DNA of 64,000 nucleotides from Streptomyces roseoviridis (GTDB lineage Bacteria; Actinomycetota; Actinomycetes; Streptomycetales; Streptomycetaceae), in contig NZ_BAAAWU010000001.1 in the NCBI RefSeq assembly GCF_039535235.1, forward strand, positions 5,518,001 to 5,582,000. Direction: 5' to 3'. Below, piece after piece: positions 33,861 through 42,274 of this stretch; position 1 is the first letter of the stretch, and the number at the start of each line of letters is the position of its first letter. Made by a program: the position numbers and the translations under genes. The notes under the pieces are model-generated. The model searched no databases and was not told the origin of the DNA. It was given only the letters and a program-made list of their open reading frames with translations.

Positions 33861-34591
33861 GGCTGGCTTTCTCCCTCGGTGGCCGCGGCTGGGGGTTTCA
33901 CTCTATCGGCACCCCTGTACCGCGCCCACGCGTAGACGAAGCCGATCCCGAAGCCCACCACGTGCGCCAGGTACGCCACCCCCGGCCCCGATCCCGCCGA
34001 GCGGGCCGCCAGCCACTGGAGCACGAACCAGAAGATCAGCACGATCCAGGCGGGGAAGCGCAGCGGCAGGAAGAAGAGGAAGGGGAAGAGGCTGGTCACC
34101 CGGGCGCGCGGGAAGAGGAAGAGGAAGGCCCCGAGCACCCCCGAGATCGCCCCCGACGCCCCGACCAGGGTCTGCTGGCTGTCGGCGTGCGCCGCCGCGT
34201 AGCCGAGCAGGGCCAGATACCCGCAGCCCAGGTAGAAGAGGACGAAGCCGGCCGGGCCCATCCGCTCCTCGGTCATCGCCCCGAACACGTACAGGAACAG
34301 CATGTTCCCCAGCAGGTGCAGCCAGCTGCCGTGCACGAAGAGGGCGGTCAGCGGGGTGAGCAGGGCGCGCGGATCACCCCCCACCAGGTCGGCCGGGATC
34401 ACCCCCCAGCGCTGGAAGTACGCGCTCTGCGCCACGAGCAGCTCGTGGCCCGTGCCGTACGCCGTGGTCAGTCCCGCCACCGGACTCGCGGCGAAGAGCA
34501 GCACGCATCCGGCGATCAGGCCGTAGGTCACCGTCGGTCCGTTCCGGGCGCCCCGCCAGGCGCCGAGGGCCGTGCCCCGCCAGTCGATCAT
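33857..34591 (-). CDS. Rhomboid-family intramembrane serine protease
   Basis: A 244-residue, six-to-seven-helix membrane protease. The catalytic dyad is Ser146 (VGASGAISGVLG) and His210 (LAHVVGFGIGF). The HGSWLHLLGNMLFLYVFG segment is the conserved TM2 with the HxxxN oxyanion site. It cuts transmembrane substrates. I use the ATG at 34591 (MIDWRGTALG); the frame is open upstream but is less hydrophobic. It overlaps the Lrp-domain gene by ATGA. Confidence 0.9.
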   Translation of the reverse strand: MIDWRGTALGAWRGARNGPTVTYGLIAGCVLLFAASPVAGLTTAYGTGHELLVAQSAYFQRWGVIPADLVGGDPRALLTPLTALFVHGSWLHLLGNMLFLYVFGAMTEERMGPAGFVLFYLGCGYLALLGYAAAHADSQQTLVGASGAISGVLGAFLFLFPRARVTSLFPFLFFLPLRFPAWIVLIFWFVLQWLAARSAGSGPGVAYLAHVVGFGIGFVYAWARYRGADRVKPPAAATEGESQP

Positions 34592-34740
34592 GGACAGATC
34601 ATGGCGTACCGGGGCCCACCTGGACAGAGTGCCTCGCCGTGACACGGGGTACCCGCGAGGCCGTAGGGTTACGGGCAGTACTCCCGCAGTTCGACGGCGC
34701 ACCGCGGGCCCGTGAAGCTCGTACGAAAGAGGACGGCACG

Positions 34741-34983
34741 ATGACGACGGTTCCCCTGCCGACCGCCGACACCCGCTGGCGCTGCACGCTCTGCGGCAAC
34801 CTGACCCGCTTCGATGTGACCCGCTCGTCCAAGGTCGTCGAGTACGTCCATCTGGACCTCGCCGGGGAGCCCAAGGTGGAGGAGCGCGAGGTGGTCAGTG
34901 AGACCATCGAGTCGGTCCGCTGCCGCTGGTGCAACGCGGTGGACCAGATCGAGTTGGTGGACAGGCCGGGCGCCGCTTCCTGA
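34741..34983 (+). CDS. Small zinc-ribbon protein
   Basis: An 80-residue protein with two CxxC pairs, CTLCGNLTRFD near residue 15 and CRWCNAV near residue 63, which together suit a zinc ribbon. Between them is an acidic beta-rich stretch. AGAGGA precedes the ATG. It is 46 bases upstream of the NYN gene, probably co-transcribed, so a role in RNA or nucleic-acid binding is possible. Function unknown. Confidence 0.8.
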   Translation: MTTVPLPTADTRWRCTLCGNLTRFDVTRSSKVVEYVHLDLAGEPKVEEREVVSETIESVRCRWCNAVDQIELVDRPGAAS

Positions 34984-35029
34984 GAAGCGGCCTCGCAGAG
35001 GGCGACGACAGGGAGAGGGGTGACGGATC

Positions 35030-36394
35030 GTGGAGCGGCCCGCGCACGGTGACGAGCCGACGGGCTCGGTGGACGAGGCCGCCGAGACGCTCGACCGGCC
35101 CCTTCCCGAGCCCGTACGGCGGAAGGTCGTCGCCCTGGTCGCCGACGCCTTCGGCGGGCTGACCGTCGCCGAGCTGCCCGCACCGCTGCGGCAGTACGCC
35201 CGCTTCACCGCCTCCCGGCGGGCCAAGTTCGCCGGGAACGCGATGGCCGCCGCCCTGGAGAGCGAGCCGCTGTTCCGGCAGCGGATCGGCGAGCGGTTCA
35301 AGGAGTCCCAGCCCGAGCTGGCCGGCGCCGTGGAGTCCGGCGCCCCGCCCGCCGCGGCCGACCCCGTCGATGTCGCCGCCGCGGCCTATCTGCTGCGCCC
35401 GGCCGGCTGGGGCAAGCTCGTGGCCGCCGCCGGCGAGGAGGCGCAGCGCGCCGACGCCGAGCGGGCCGACGAGGCCGGCCGCCGCGAGCTGGAGCGGCTG
35501 CGCGAGGAGGTCGCGGGCGCCAAGGAGCGGGCCAGGGCCGAGACCGAGCAGCTGCGGCACGACCTGGAGGCCGCCCGCAAGGAAGCCGAATCGCTTCACC
35601 GCAAGCTGCGCAGCGCCCAGAGCGACGTCAAGCGCGGCGAGGCGGCGCTGCGGCGCGCCCGGGCCGAGATCGACACCGCCCGCACCGAGGCCGCCGCCCA
35701 GGTGTCGGCCGCCGAGAGCGAGACCCGGCGCCTCAAGGCCCGCCTCGGCGAGGTGGAGGCAGCCCTGGAGGCCAGCCGGCGGGCCGCCCGCGAGGGCCGC
35801 TCGGTGGAGGACATGCGGCTGCGACTGCTCCTGGACACGGTGCTCGACGCCGCTCAGGGGCTGCGCCGCGAACTGGCCCTGCCCCCGGTGTCGATGCACC
35901 CCGCGGACACCGTGGACGCCGTCGAGCCGGGCCGGATGTCGCCGAAGGACATCGCGGCCCGCGCCCTGTCCGAGACCGACCCGGCGCTCCTGGACCAGCT
36001 GCTCGAACTGCCCCAGGCGCACCTGGTGGTGGACGGCTACAACGTCACCAAGACCGGCTATCCGACGATGCCGCTGGAGAAGCAGCGGCTGCGGCTGCTC
36101 GGCGGTCTGTCCGCGCTCGCGGCCCGCTCCGGCGCGGAGATCACCTGTGTCTTCGACGGCGCCGAACTCGCGGCGCCGGTGCTGCTCGCCCCGCCGCGCG
36201 GGGTGCGGGTGCTGTTCTCCAAGCCCGGTGTGACGGCCGACGAGCTGATCCGGCAGCTGGTGCGCGCCGAGCCGCCGGGGCGTCCGGTCGTGGTGGTGTC
36301 CACCGACCGGGAGGTCGCCGACGGGGTCGCCAAGTCCGGCGCCCGGCCCGTGGCCTCCGCGTTGTTGCTGAAGCGGCTTTCGCGCCTCTCGTGA
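35030..36394 (+). CDS. NYN-domain (YacP-like) putative RNase with long coiled coil
   Basis: A 454-residue protein. Residues about 130-265 are charged and heptad-like (coiled coil). The C-terminal part (about 320-450) is a NYN/PIN-like domain related to YacP: LVVDGYNVTKTGYP, ITCVFDGAELA, FSKPGVTADELI and VVVVSTDREVAD, with acidic residues positioned for a metal-dependent RNase. The N-terminal region (about 1-110) is a helical, basic-acidic domain. The GTG start is close to the zinc-ribbon gene. RNA target unknown. Confidence 0.88.
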   Translation: MERPAHGDEPTGSVDEAAETLDRPLPEPVRRKVVALVADAFGGLTVAELPAPLRQYARFTASRRAKFAGNAMAAALESEPLFRQRIGERFKESQPELAGAVESGAPPAAADPVDVAAAAYLLRPAGWGKLVAAAGEEAQRADAERADEAGRRELERLREEVAGAKERARAETEQLRHDLEAARKEAESLHRKLRSAQSDVKRGEAALRRARAEIDTARTEAAAQVSAAESETRRLKARLGEVEAALEASRRAAREGRSVEDMRLRLLLDTVLDAAQGLRRELALPPVSMHPADTVDAVEPGRMSPKDIAARALSETDPALLDQLLELPQAHLVVDGYNVTKTGYPTMPLEKQRLRLLGGLSALAARSGAEITCVFDGAELAAPVLLAPPRGVRVLFSKPGVTADELIRQLVRAEPPGRPVVVVSTDREVADGVAKSGARPVASALLLKRLSRLS

Positions 36395-36661
36395 CGTCTC
36401 GTCACTGCTGAGCCCTCGTGGGCGTGATGTCCGGATTGTTGTCCGCGCAGGGTCAAGTGGCCATTACTGCCCGTGGGATGTATGTAAATAACTTGTCGAG
36501 CGGGCGAGATTTTGCCCGTTGGGATTTGAACTGATCACAAGATGGTCACTAGGGTCGGGCCTCGAACCTTCGCGCGGTTGATCATCCATCGGGGATGACA
36601 GCGATGGTCCCGCCTGCCGCAGTTCTGGCCTGGCGGCTCGAGGAAGAAGGAGCTCGCCTTC

Positions 36662-37690
36662 GTGGCGTCCCACCGTCGACCCAAGCAGCCCAGCCGCACC
36701 CGTGTGACCGTGCTCACCGCCACCGCCGCGGCAGCCGTCGCACTGTCCGCCCAGACCGGCGCACAGGCGGCCCCCAAGCCGAAGATCGACGAAGTCAAGT
36801 CGAAGGTCGACAAGCTCCACCACGAGGCCGAGGAGGCCACGGAGCAGTACAACCTCGCCGAGGAGCGCAGGGAGAAGCTGCAGAAGGAGATCGGCGCCCT
36901 CCAGGACAAGGTCGCCCGCGGCCAGGAGGAGCTCAACACCCTGCGCGGCCAGATCGGTTCGGTCGCCAGCGCCCAGTACCGCTCCGGCGGCATCGACCCG
37001 GCGCTCCAGCTCTTCCTCTCCTCCGACCCGGACACCTACCTCGACAAGGCGTCCGCGATCGACCAGCTCGGCGCCAAGCAGGCCGACGTCCTGCAGTCCA
37101 TCCAGGGCAAGCAGCGCACCCTCGCCCAGCAGCGGGCCGAGGCGACCACGAAGCTCGCCGACCTCGAGGACGTCCGCAAGACCCTCGGCGAGAAGAAGAA
37201 GAAGTTCCAGGGCAAGCTCGCCGAGGCGCAGAAGCTGCTCAACACCCTGACCGCCGCCGAGCGCGCCAAGATCCAGCAGGAGGAGCAGCGCGCCAGCCGC
37301 GCCGCCGGCGACCGCGTCGACCTCGGCAACGAGGTGCCGGCCTCCCAGCGCGGCGCCGCCGCCCTGAACGCCGCCGCCACCCAGCTCGGCAAGCCGTACG
37401 TCTCCGGCGCCGAGGGCCCCAACTCGTACGACTGCTCCGGTCTGACGCAGTGGTCCTACCGCCAGGCCGGCGTCCGCATCAGCCGCACCACCTACACCCA
37501 GCAGAACGACGGCGTGAAGATCGGCCGCAGCCAGCTCAAGCCGGGCGACCTGGTCTTCTTCAACGGCCTTTCCCACGTGGGTCTGTACGCGGGCAACAAC
37601 ACCATCCTGCACGCCCCCAAGCCGGGCGCGGTGGTCCGCTACGAGTCCATGGACTACATGGGCACCTTCCAGTTCGGCGTCCGCATCTGA
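36662..37690 (+). CDS. Secreted NlpC/P60 (C40) peptidoglycan endopeptidase
   Basis: A 342-residue secreted cell-wall hydrolase of the RipA/P60 type. The signal peptide runs to about residue 37 (AAPKPKID after ALSAQTGAQA). A long coiled-coil region occupies 40-225 (YNLAEERREKLQKEIGALQDK). The NlpC/P60 domain has Cys258 (YDCSGLTQWSYR), His305 (LSHVGLYAGN) and His317 (LHAPKPG). The GTG start has AAGGAG 10 bases upstream. The 36395-36661 leader has an AT-rich promoter-like stretch and a CGGGC / GCCCG hairpin at 36501-36518. A closely related paralogue follows. Confidence 0.93.
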   Translation: MASHRRPKQPSRTRVTVLTATAAAAVALSAQTGAQAAPKPKIDEVKSKVDKLHHEAEEATEQYNLAEERREKLQKEIGALQDKVARGQEELNTLRGQIGSVASAQYRSGGIDPALQLFLSSDPDTYLDKASAIDQLGAKQADVLQSIQGKQRTLAQQRAEATTKLADLEDVRKTLGEKKKKFQGKLAEAQKLLNTLTAAERAKIQQEEQRASRAAGDRVDLGNEVPASQRGAAALNAAATQLGKPYVSGAEGPNSYDCSGLTQWSYRQAGVRISRTTYTQQNDGVKIGRSQLKPGDLVFFNGLSHVGLYAGNNTILHAPKPGAVVRYESMDYMGTFQFGVRI

Positions 37691-37741
37691 CGCCACGGCC
37701 GACGCCCCCGATCGGGTGGTTTGCCGGATCCTGAACTGACC

Positions 37742-37782
37742 TGACGCCCCGCCGGTGACCTGTGTTCTCCGGCGGGGCGTCA
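37742..37782 (+). terminator. Terminator between the two P60 genes
   Basis: Perfect 14-bp stem TGACGCCCCGCCGG / CCGGCGGGGCGTCA with a 13-base loop followed by CTTTGTGT, so the two paralogues are separate transcription units. Confidence 0.85.
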
Positions 37783-37873
37783 CTTTGTGTGCTCGGCGCC
37801 TTCGTTGGTGGCGGCGGTGCGAGCGGCTACTGTCTGCCGCGCCAGTCCGTCGAGCCGAACAGGAGCGTGATCC

Positions 37874-38890
37874 TTGGCGACCCACCGACGACCCGCCAGG
37901 GTCACCGTCCTCACCGCGGCCGCGGCCACCGCCGCGACGGCCCTCGGGGCCGTCCCCGCCGCGCACGCCGAACCGGGCGGTGCCGCGCCCGAGACCACCC
38001 GCGCCACCGTCGACCGGCTCTTCGAGGAGGCCGAGCGCGCCACCGAGGGCTACAACCGCGCCGACGAGAAGGCCGACCGGCTGCGCACCACGGTCTCCCA
38101 GGCGCAGGACAGCCTCGCCCGCGGCCAGGAGCGGATCAACCGGATGCGCGGCGCGCTCGGTTCGGTGGCCGGCGCCCAGTACCGCTCCGGCGGCATCGAC
38201 CCGGCCCTCGCCCTGCTGCTCTCCTCCGACCCGGACAGCTACCTCGCCCGGGCCTCCGTCCTCGACCGGGTCACCGCCCGCCAGAGCGCCGCCCTCGGCG
38301 AACTCCGGCGCGAGCTGCGGGAGCTGGCGCAGGAGCGGACCGAGGCGAGCCGGGCCCTCGCCGAACTCGAGCGCAGCCGCGCCGAGGTGGCCCGGCACAA
38401 GCGCACCGTCGAACGGAAGCTCGCCGAGGCCCGCCGGGTGCTCGCCGCCCTGTCCGCCGACGAACGGGCCGGCTTCGAACGGGCCTCCCGCTCCGGCCGC
38501 GAGGCCCTCGGCGAGGAACTCCCGCCGCTCGGCGACCTCGGACCCTCGCGCGCCGCCGCCGCGGTGATCGCGGCGCGCGCCGCCATCGGCAAGCCCTACG
38601 TGTGGGGCGCCACCGGCCCGTCCGCCTTCGACTGCTCGGGCCTCATGGTCTGGTCCTACCGCCAGGCCGGCATCGCCCTGCCCCGCACCTCCCAGGCCCA
38701 GCGGAACGCGGGCCGCCGCGTCCCGCTCTCCCAGGCGCAGCCCGGCGACCTCGTCACGTACCGCAGCGACGCCAGCCACGTCGCGATCTACGCCGGCAAC
38801 GGCCAGGTCATCCACGCGCCCTACCCGGGCGCGCGGGTCCGCTACGACCCGGTGAACATGATGTCCCACGCCACGGTGACGCGGGTCTGA
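37874..38890 (+). CDS. Secreted NlpC/P60 (C40) endopeptidase, paralogue
   Basis: A 338-residue paralogue of the preceding gene, with the same order: Sec signal (TALGAVPAAHA), coiled coil (YNRADEKADRLRTTVSQAQD) and NlpC/P60 domain with Cys254 (FDCSGLMVWSYR) and His302 (ASHVAIYAGN). The start is TTG at 37874, preceded by AGGAG at about 10 bases and giving the same MATHRRP N-terminus as the paralogue VASHRRP. The copy differs in the coiled coil, and LSQAQPGDLVTYRSD replaces RSQLKPGDLVFFNG. Probably an old tandem duplication. Confidence 0.92.
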   Translation: MATHRRPARVTVLTAAAATAATALGAVPAAHAEPGGAAPETTRATVDRLFEEAERATEGYNRADEKADRLRTTVSQAQDSLARGQERINRMRGALGSVAGAQYRSGGIDPALALLLSSDPDSYLARASVLDRVTARQSAALGELRRELRELAQERTEASRALAELERSRAEVARHKRTVERKLAEARRVLAALSADERAGFERASRSGREALGEELPPLGDLGPSRAAAAVIAARAAIGKPYVWGATGPSAFDCSGLMVWSYRQAGIALPRTSQAQRNAGRRVPLSQAQPGDLVTYRSDASHVAIYAGNGQVIHAPYPGARVRYDPVNMMSHATVTRV

Positions 38891-38913
38891 GACCGCCCCC
38901 GTACGATCGCGGC

Positions 38914-40158
38914 ATGGCGGATCGGGGCAGGGCGGGCTCGAGCGGGGCGGCCCGGAGCGGGCGTGCGGCGCGCGGTGCCGCCGGCTGCCTGGCGGCCTGG
39001 CTGCTCGTCCTCACCGGCTGCGCGGCCCCCGCACCGGACGGACCCGCCCGCGCCGAGGTGCAGCGCCTCCTCGACCGGCGGGCCGAGGCCCTGCTGGAGC
39101 GGGACGAGGCCGGCTATCTCGCCGCCGTCGACCCGGCACTCGCGCCCGCCGCGCGGACCGAGTTCGGCCGGCTGGCGAAGATCCCGCTCGGCGGCTGGTC
39201 GTACCGGGTCACCGACGTCGACCCGTCCGGAGCGGGCCGGGCCGTCGCCGAGGCCGAACTCGGCTACCGCATCGAGGGCTACGACTCCGGCCCCGCCACC
39301 ACCCGGCGGATCCTGGAGCTCGCCGAACGGGACGGCCGCTGGTACGTCACCGGTGACCGCGCGGCCGAGGGTGCCCCGGAGCAGCTGTGGCAGCAGGGCG
39401 AGGTCGGCGCGGTGACGGGCCGCCGCAGCCTGGTCCTCGGCGTCGGCCAGCCCCCCGAGCGGCTGCGGGAGATCGCCGACGCGGCGGACCGGGCCGTGCC
39501 CGCCGTCGGCGCGGCCTGGCCCTCGCCGTGGGCCGGGCGGATCGTGGTCCTGGTCCCGGCCTCGCTGGACGCGATGGGCCGCCTGCTCGGCGCGCCCGCG
39601 GCCTCGTACCGGGGGATCGCCGCCGTCACCACGGGCGAGGCCGGCGGCGGCCCCGCGGCCCCCGCGGACCGGGTGATCGTCAACCCGGAGGCGTACGGGG
39701 TGCTCGGCGGCTTCGGCCGGCAGTTCGTCCTCACCCACGAGACCACGCACGTCGCCACCCGCGGCCAGACCACGGCGGCCACCCCGGTCTGGCTCTCCGA
39801 GGGCTTCGCCGACTGGGTCGCCCACCGCGGCAGCGGCCGCACCCCCGCCGAGGTCGCCCCCGAACTCGCCCGCGAGGTCCGCTCCGGCCGGCTCCCCGCC
39901 GCCCTGCCGGACGACGGCGCCTTCGCCTTCGGCGGCGACGCGGCCACGCTGGCCCGCGCCTACGAGGGCGGCTGGCTGGCCTGCGCCCTGATCGCCGACC
40001 GCTGGGGCGAGGCGGAGCTGACCGCCTTCTACCGCGCGGTCGGCGCCCACCCGGGCCGCGAGGGCGCGGTGGAGAAGGCCCTCGCGGACGTCCTGGGCAC
40101 CACGCCCGAGGAGTTCACGGCCCGCTGGCGCACCCATCTGCGCGAGCGGCTGGGCTGA
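38914..40158 (+). CDS. Lipoprotein with gluzincin-like HExxH metallopeptidase motif
   Basis: A 414-residue exported protein with a lipobox-like VLTGCAAP after a Leu/Val-rich segment. The N-terminal part (about 50-160) is NTF2/SnoaL-like alpha+beta, an inference from the DRRAEALLERDEAGYLAAVDP pattern. The C-terminal half holds HETTH (His275, Glu276, His279) and WLSEGFADW with Glu296, the zinc ligand set of a gluzincin. Substrate unknown. It is 24 bases after the second P60 gene, so envelope function is likely. The ATG at 38914 was chosen. Confidence 0.8.
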   Translation: MADRGRAGSSGAARSGRAARGAAGCLAAWLLVLTGCAAPAPDGPARAEVQRLLDRRAEALLERDEAGYLAAVDPALAPAARTEFGRLAKIPLGGWSYRVTDVDPSGAGRAVAEAELGYRIEGYDSGPATTRRILELAERDGRWYVTGDRAAEGAPEQLWQQGEVGAVTGRRSLVLGVGQPPERLREIADAADRAVPAVGAAWPSPWAGRIVVLVPASLDAMGRLLGAPAASYRGIAAVTTGEAGGGPAAPADRVIVNPEAYGVLGGFGRQFVLTHETTHVATRGQTTAATPVWLSEGFADWVAHRGSGRTPAEVAPELAREVRSGRLPAALPDDGAFAFGGDAATLARAYEGGWLACALIADRWGEAELTAFYRAVGAHPGREGAVEKALADVLGTTPEEFTARWRTHLRERLG

Positions 40159-40189
40159 ACCGGGCCAGGCGTGACGTGCCGGACGCGGC

Positions 40190-40729
40190 CTAGGCCCCGG
40201 CCGCCTTCCGGTCCAGCTCCTCCAGGGTCTCCGCCAGCCACGCCTTCTCCTCCGTGCCCGTGGCGCGGGCGATGCGGAGCATGCCGCGCCGGAAGGGGTC
40301 GGGCTCGTCCTCGGCGCGCACCGGAGCGGCGCCCTTGTAGAAGAAGCTGGCCGGGGTGGTGAGGAAGTCCAGGCGGCGGCGCAGGACGGCGGCCTGGTCG
40401 GCCGGGTCGGGGAGCCGGCCCAGGAAGGCGAGCAGGGTGAAGAAGCGCTGGCCGTCGGTGATCTCGGCGTCCTTGGGGGAGCGCAGCCGGGCGAGGAGCT
40501 CGGCGCGGCCGGCGTCGGTCAGCGAGAGGGTCCGCCGGGGGGCCGCGCCCGTGCCCGGTTCCGAACGGCTCTCGACCAGGCCGCTCTTCACCAGCCGGGT
40601 GATGGCCGGGTAGAGGGCTCCGTCGCTGACCGGGCGGACATGGCCGCTCAGGCCGTGGATGCGCTCCTTGAGCTCGTAGCCGTGCAGCGGCCCCTCGTCG
40701 AGGAAGCCGAGGATCGACAGCTCCAGCAC
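40190..40729 (-). CDS. PadR-family transcriptional regulator
   Basis: A 179-residue PadR protein with a winged helix at residues 1-85 (MLELSILGFLDEGPLHGYELKERI, ALYPAITRLVKSGLVESR) and a C-terminal helical dimerisation domain. It is divergent from a MATE exporter 105 bases away, the usual layout of a repressor beside its target pump. Confidence 0.9.
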   Translation of the reverse strand: MLELSILGFLDEGPLHGYELKERIHGLSGHVRPVSDGALYPAITRLVKSGLVESRSEPGTGAAPRRTLSLTDAGRAELLARLRSPKDAEITDGQRFFTLLAFLGRLPDPADQAAVLRRRLDFLTTPASFFYKGAAPVRAEDEPDPFRRGMLRIARATGTEEKAWLAETLEELDRKAAGA

Positions 40730-40794
40730 CGGGGGCTCCTTCGCGGTCGTGGCTTGTCGGGTGCGCGCTCGTCATGCTACCTCTTTTCGAGTTG

Positions 40795-40807
40795 CCTCGA
40801 ATCGAGG
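40795..40807. promoter_or_regulatory. Dyad between padR and the MATE gene, candidate PadR operator
   Basis: Perfect 13-bp dyad CCTCGA-A-TCGAGG, 27 bases before the MATE start, flanked on the left by TACCTC (40778) and on the right by GAGGTA. Candidate PadR site by position. Confidence 0.5.
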
Positions 40808-40834
40808 TACCGCGAAACGAGGGGGACCGGCCGC

Positions 40835-42274
40835 ATGACGGACCGCACGAGCACCACGACCACCGCCACCCGGCACCGCCGCACCCTCGTGCGGCTCGCC
40901 GGACCCGTCTACCTCGAACTCCTCGCCGGAGTCGCCGCGGGCATCATCGGCATGGTCTGGGTCGCCCGCCTCGGCGGGGACGCCGTCGCCGCCGTCGCCG
41001 TCGCCACCAACGTCGAGAACCTGCTCCTCGGCGTCGTGCTCATGGCCTCGTCCGGCACCACCGTCCTCGTCGCCCGCGCCAGAGGCGCCGCCGACCCCGC
41101 CGCACTGCGTTCCGCCGTCCGCGGCGGCGCCGTCCTCGGCGCGCTGCTCGTCCCGCCCGTCGCCGTCGGCGGCTTCCTGCTGCGCGACCCGCTCGCCGCG
41201 CTCCTGCTCGGCGGACCGGGCCACCCCGCGCACGCCCTCGCCACCGCCTACTTCGCGGTCTCGCTGCCCGGCACGGCCGTCTTCTTCGCCACCACCGTCC
41301 TCGACGGGATCCTCAAGGGCGCCGGCGACACCCGCACCCCCATGCGGCTCGCGTTCCTCGCCAACGGGCTGATCCTGGTCCTCGACCCGCCGCTGATCCA
41401 CGCCTACGGAGTCCAGGGCGCCGCCGTCGCCACCGTCGTCGGACGCACCGCCGCCCTCGCCGCCGGGCTGCTCGCCCTGCGCCGCAACCCCCTCCTCGCG
41501 GCCGCGCGGGCCGCGAGCCCTTCGTGCACCGTCCCGGCCGCCGTGCGCCGCACCGCCGCCCTCGGCCTGCCCATGTCCGCCGACTTCACCGTCCGCATGG
41601 CCGGCGCGCTCGCCCTCGTCTCCGTCGTCGCCCGCCTCGGGGTCACGGAGATCGCCGCCTACGGAATCGCCGCCAAGGCCATGTACGTCGCGACCATGGC
41701 CTTCTACGCGGTGCGGCAGGCCGCCGCCATCCACACCGCCCACCTGCTGGGCGCCGGCCGGGACGAGCGCGCGGCCGTGCGCCGCCAGGCCCTCGTCCTC
41801 GGCGGGCTGCTCGGCGCGGGCGCCGACGCGTTGCTGTTCCTGGGCGCCGGACCCGTCATGCGCGGCTTCGGCGCCGAACCGGCCGTCGCCGAGGCAGGGG
41901 CGCTGTTCCTGCGCTGCCTCGGCCCCTACCTGCTCCTGATGGCCGGATTCATCGCCGTGGCCGGGGTCTTCGAGGGCGGCGGCGACTCCCCGCGGCTCGC
42001 CCGGATCACCGTCGCCGGCGTCCTGCTCCAGCTACCGCTGGCGTACGTGCTGTCGGCGGCGCTCGGACTCGCCGGCGTCTGCCTGGCCATGGCCCTCGCG
42101 ATGGCCGCCCAGTGCGCGGCCCTGGCGCTGCTCCGGAAGAGCCCGGCGCCGGGTCAGGAGGACGCCGACGCCGACGTCGAAGCCGACGCCGAAGCCGAAG
42201 CTGATGCCGAAGCTGATGCCGAAGCGGAAGCCGAAGCCGAAGCCGACGCGGGTGACGTGTCGCGGTCGGCCTGA
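40835..42274 (+). CDS. MATE-family efflux transporter with acidic repeat tail
   Basis: A 479-residue multidrug/toxin exporter with 12 transmembrane helices (starting LVRLAGPVYLELLAGVAAGIIGMVW) and the GDTRTPMRLAFLANGLILV segment of the family. The last about 40 residues are low complexity, an acidic Ala-Asp/Glu repeat. This is encoded by a GCCGAA/GCCGAC array that also forms the tail of the convergent gene. The ATG at 40835 was chosen. It is divergent from padR. Export substrate unknown. Confidence 0.88.
   Translation: MTDRTSTTTTATRHRRTLVRLAGPVYLELLAGVAAGIIGMVWVARLGGDAVAAVAVATNVENLLLGVVLMASSGTTVLVARARGAADPAALRSAVRGGAVLGALLVPPVAVGGFLLRDPLAALLLGGPGHPAHALATAYFAVSLPGTAVFFATTVLDGILKGAGDTRTPMRLAFLANGLILVLDPPLIHAYGVQGAAVATVVGRTAALAAGLLALRRNPLLAAARAASPSCTVPAAVRRTAALGLPMSADFTVRMAGALALVSVVARLGVTEIAAYGIAAKAMYVATMAFYAVRQAAAIHTAHLLGAGRDERAAVRRQALVLGGLLGAGADALLFLGAGPVMRGFGAEPAVAEAGALFLRCLGPYLLLMAGFIAVAGVFEGGGDSPRLARITVAGVLLQLPLAYVLSAALGLAGVCLAMALAMAAQCAALALLRKSPAPGQEDADADVEADAEAEADAEADAEAEAEAEADAGDVSRSA

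Noticed and set aside
36395..36661. Possible c-di-AMP (ydaO-type) riboswitch before the first P60 gene
   Set aside because: P60 genes often have one, but I cannot find the conserved core sequence; only a promoter-like AT-rich stretch and a short hairpin are seen.
42161..42249. Frameshift or assembly error at the hexamer array
   Set aside because: Both reading frames stay open and both proteins keep expected lengths, so a true in-frame repeat is more likely.
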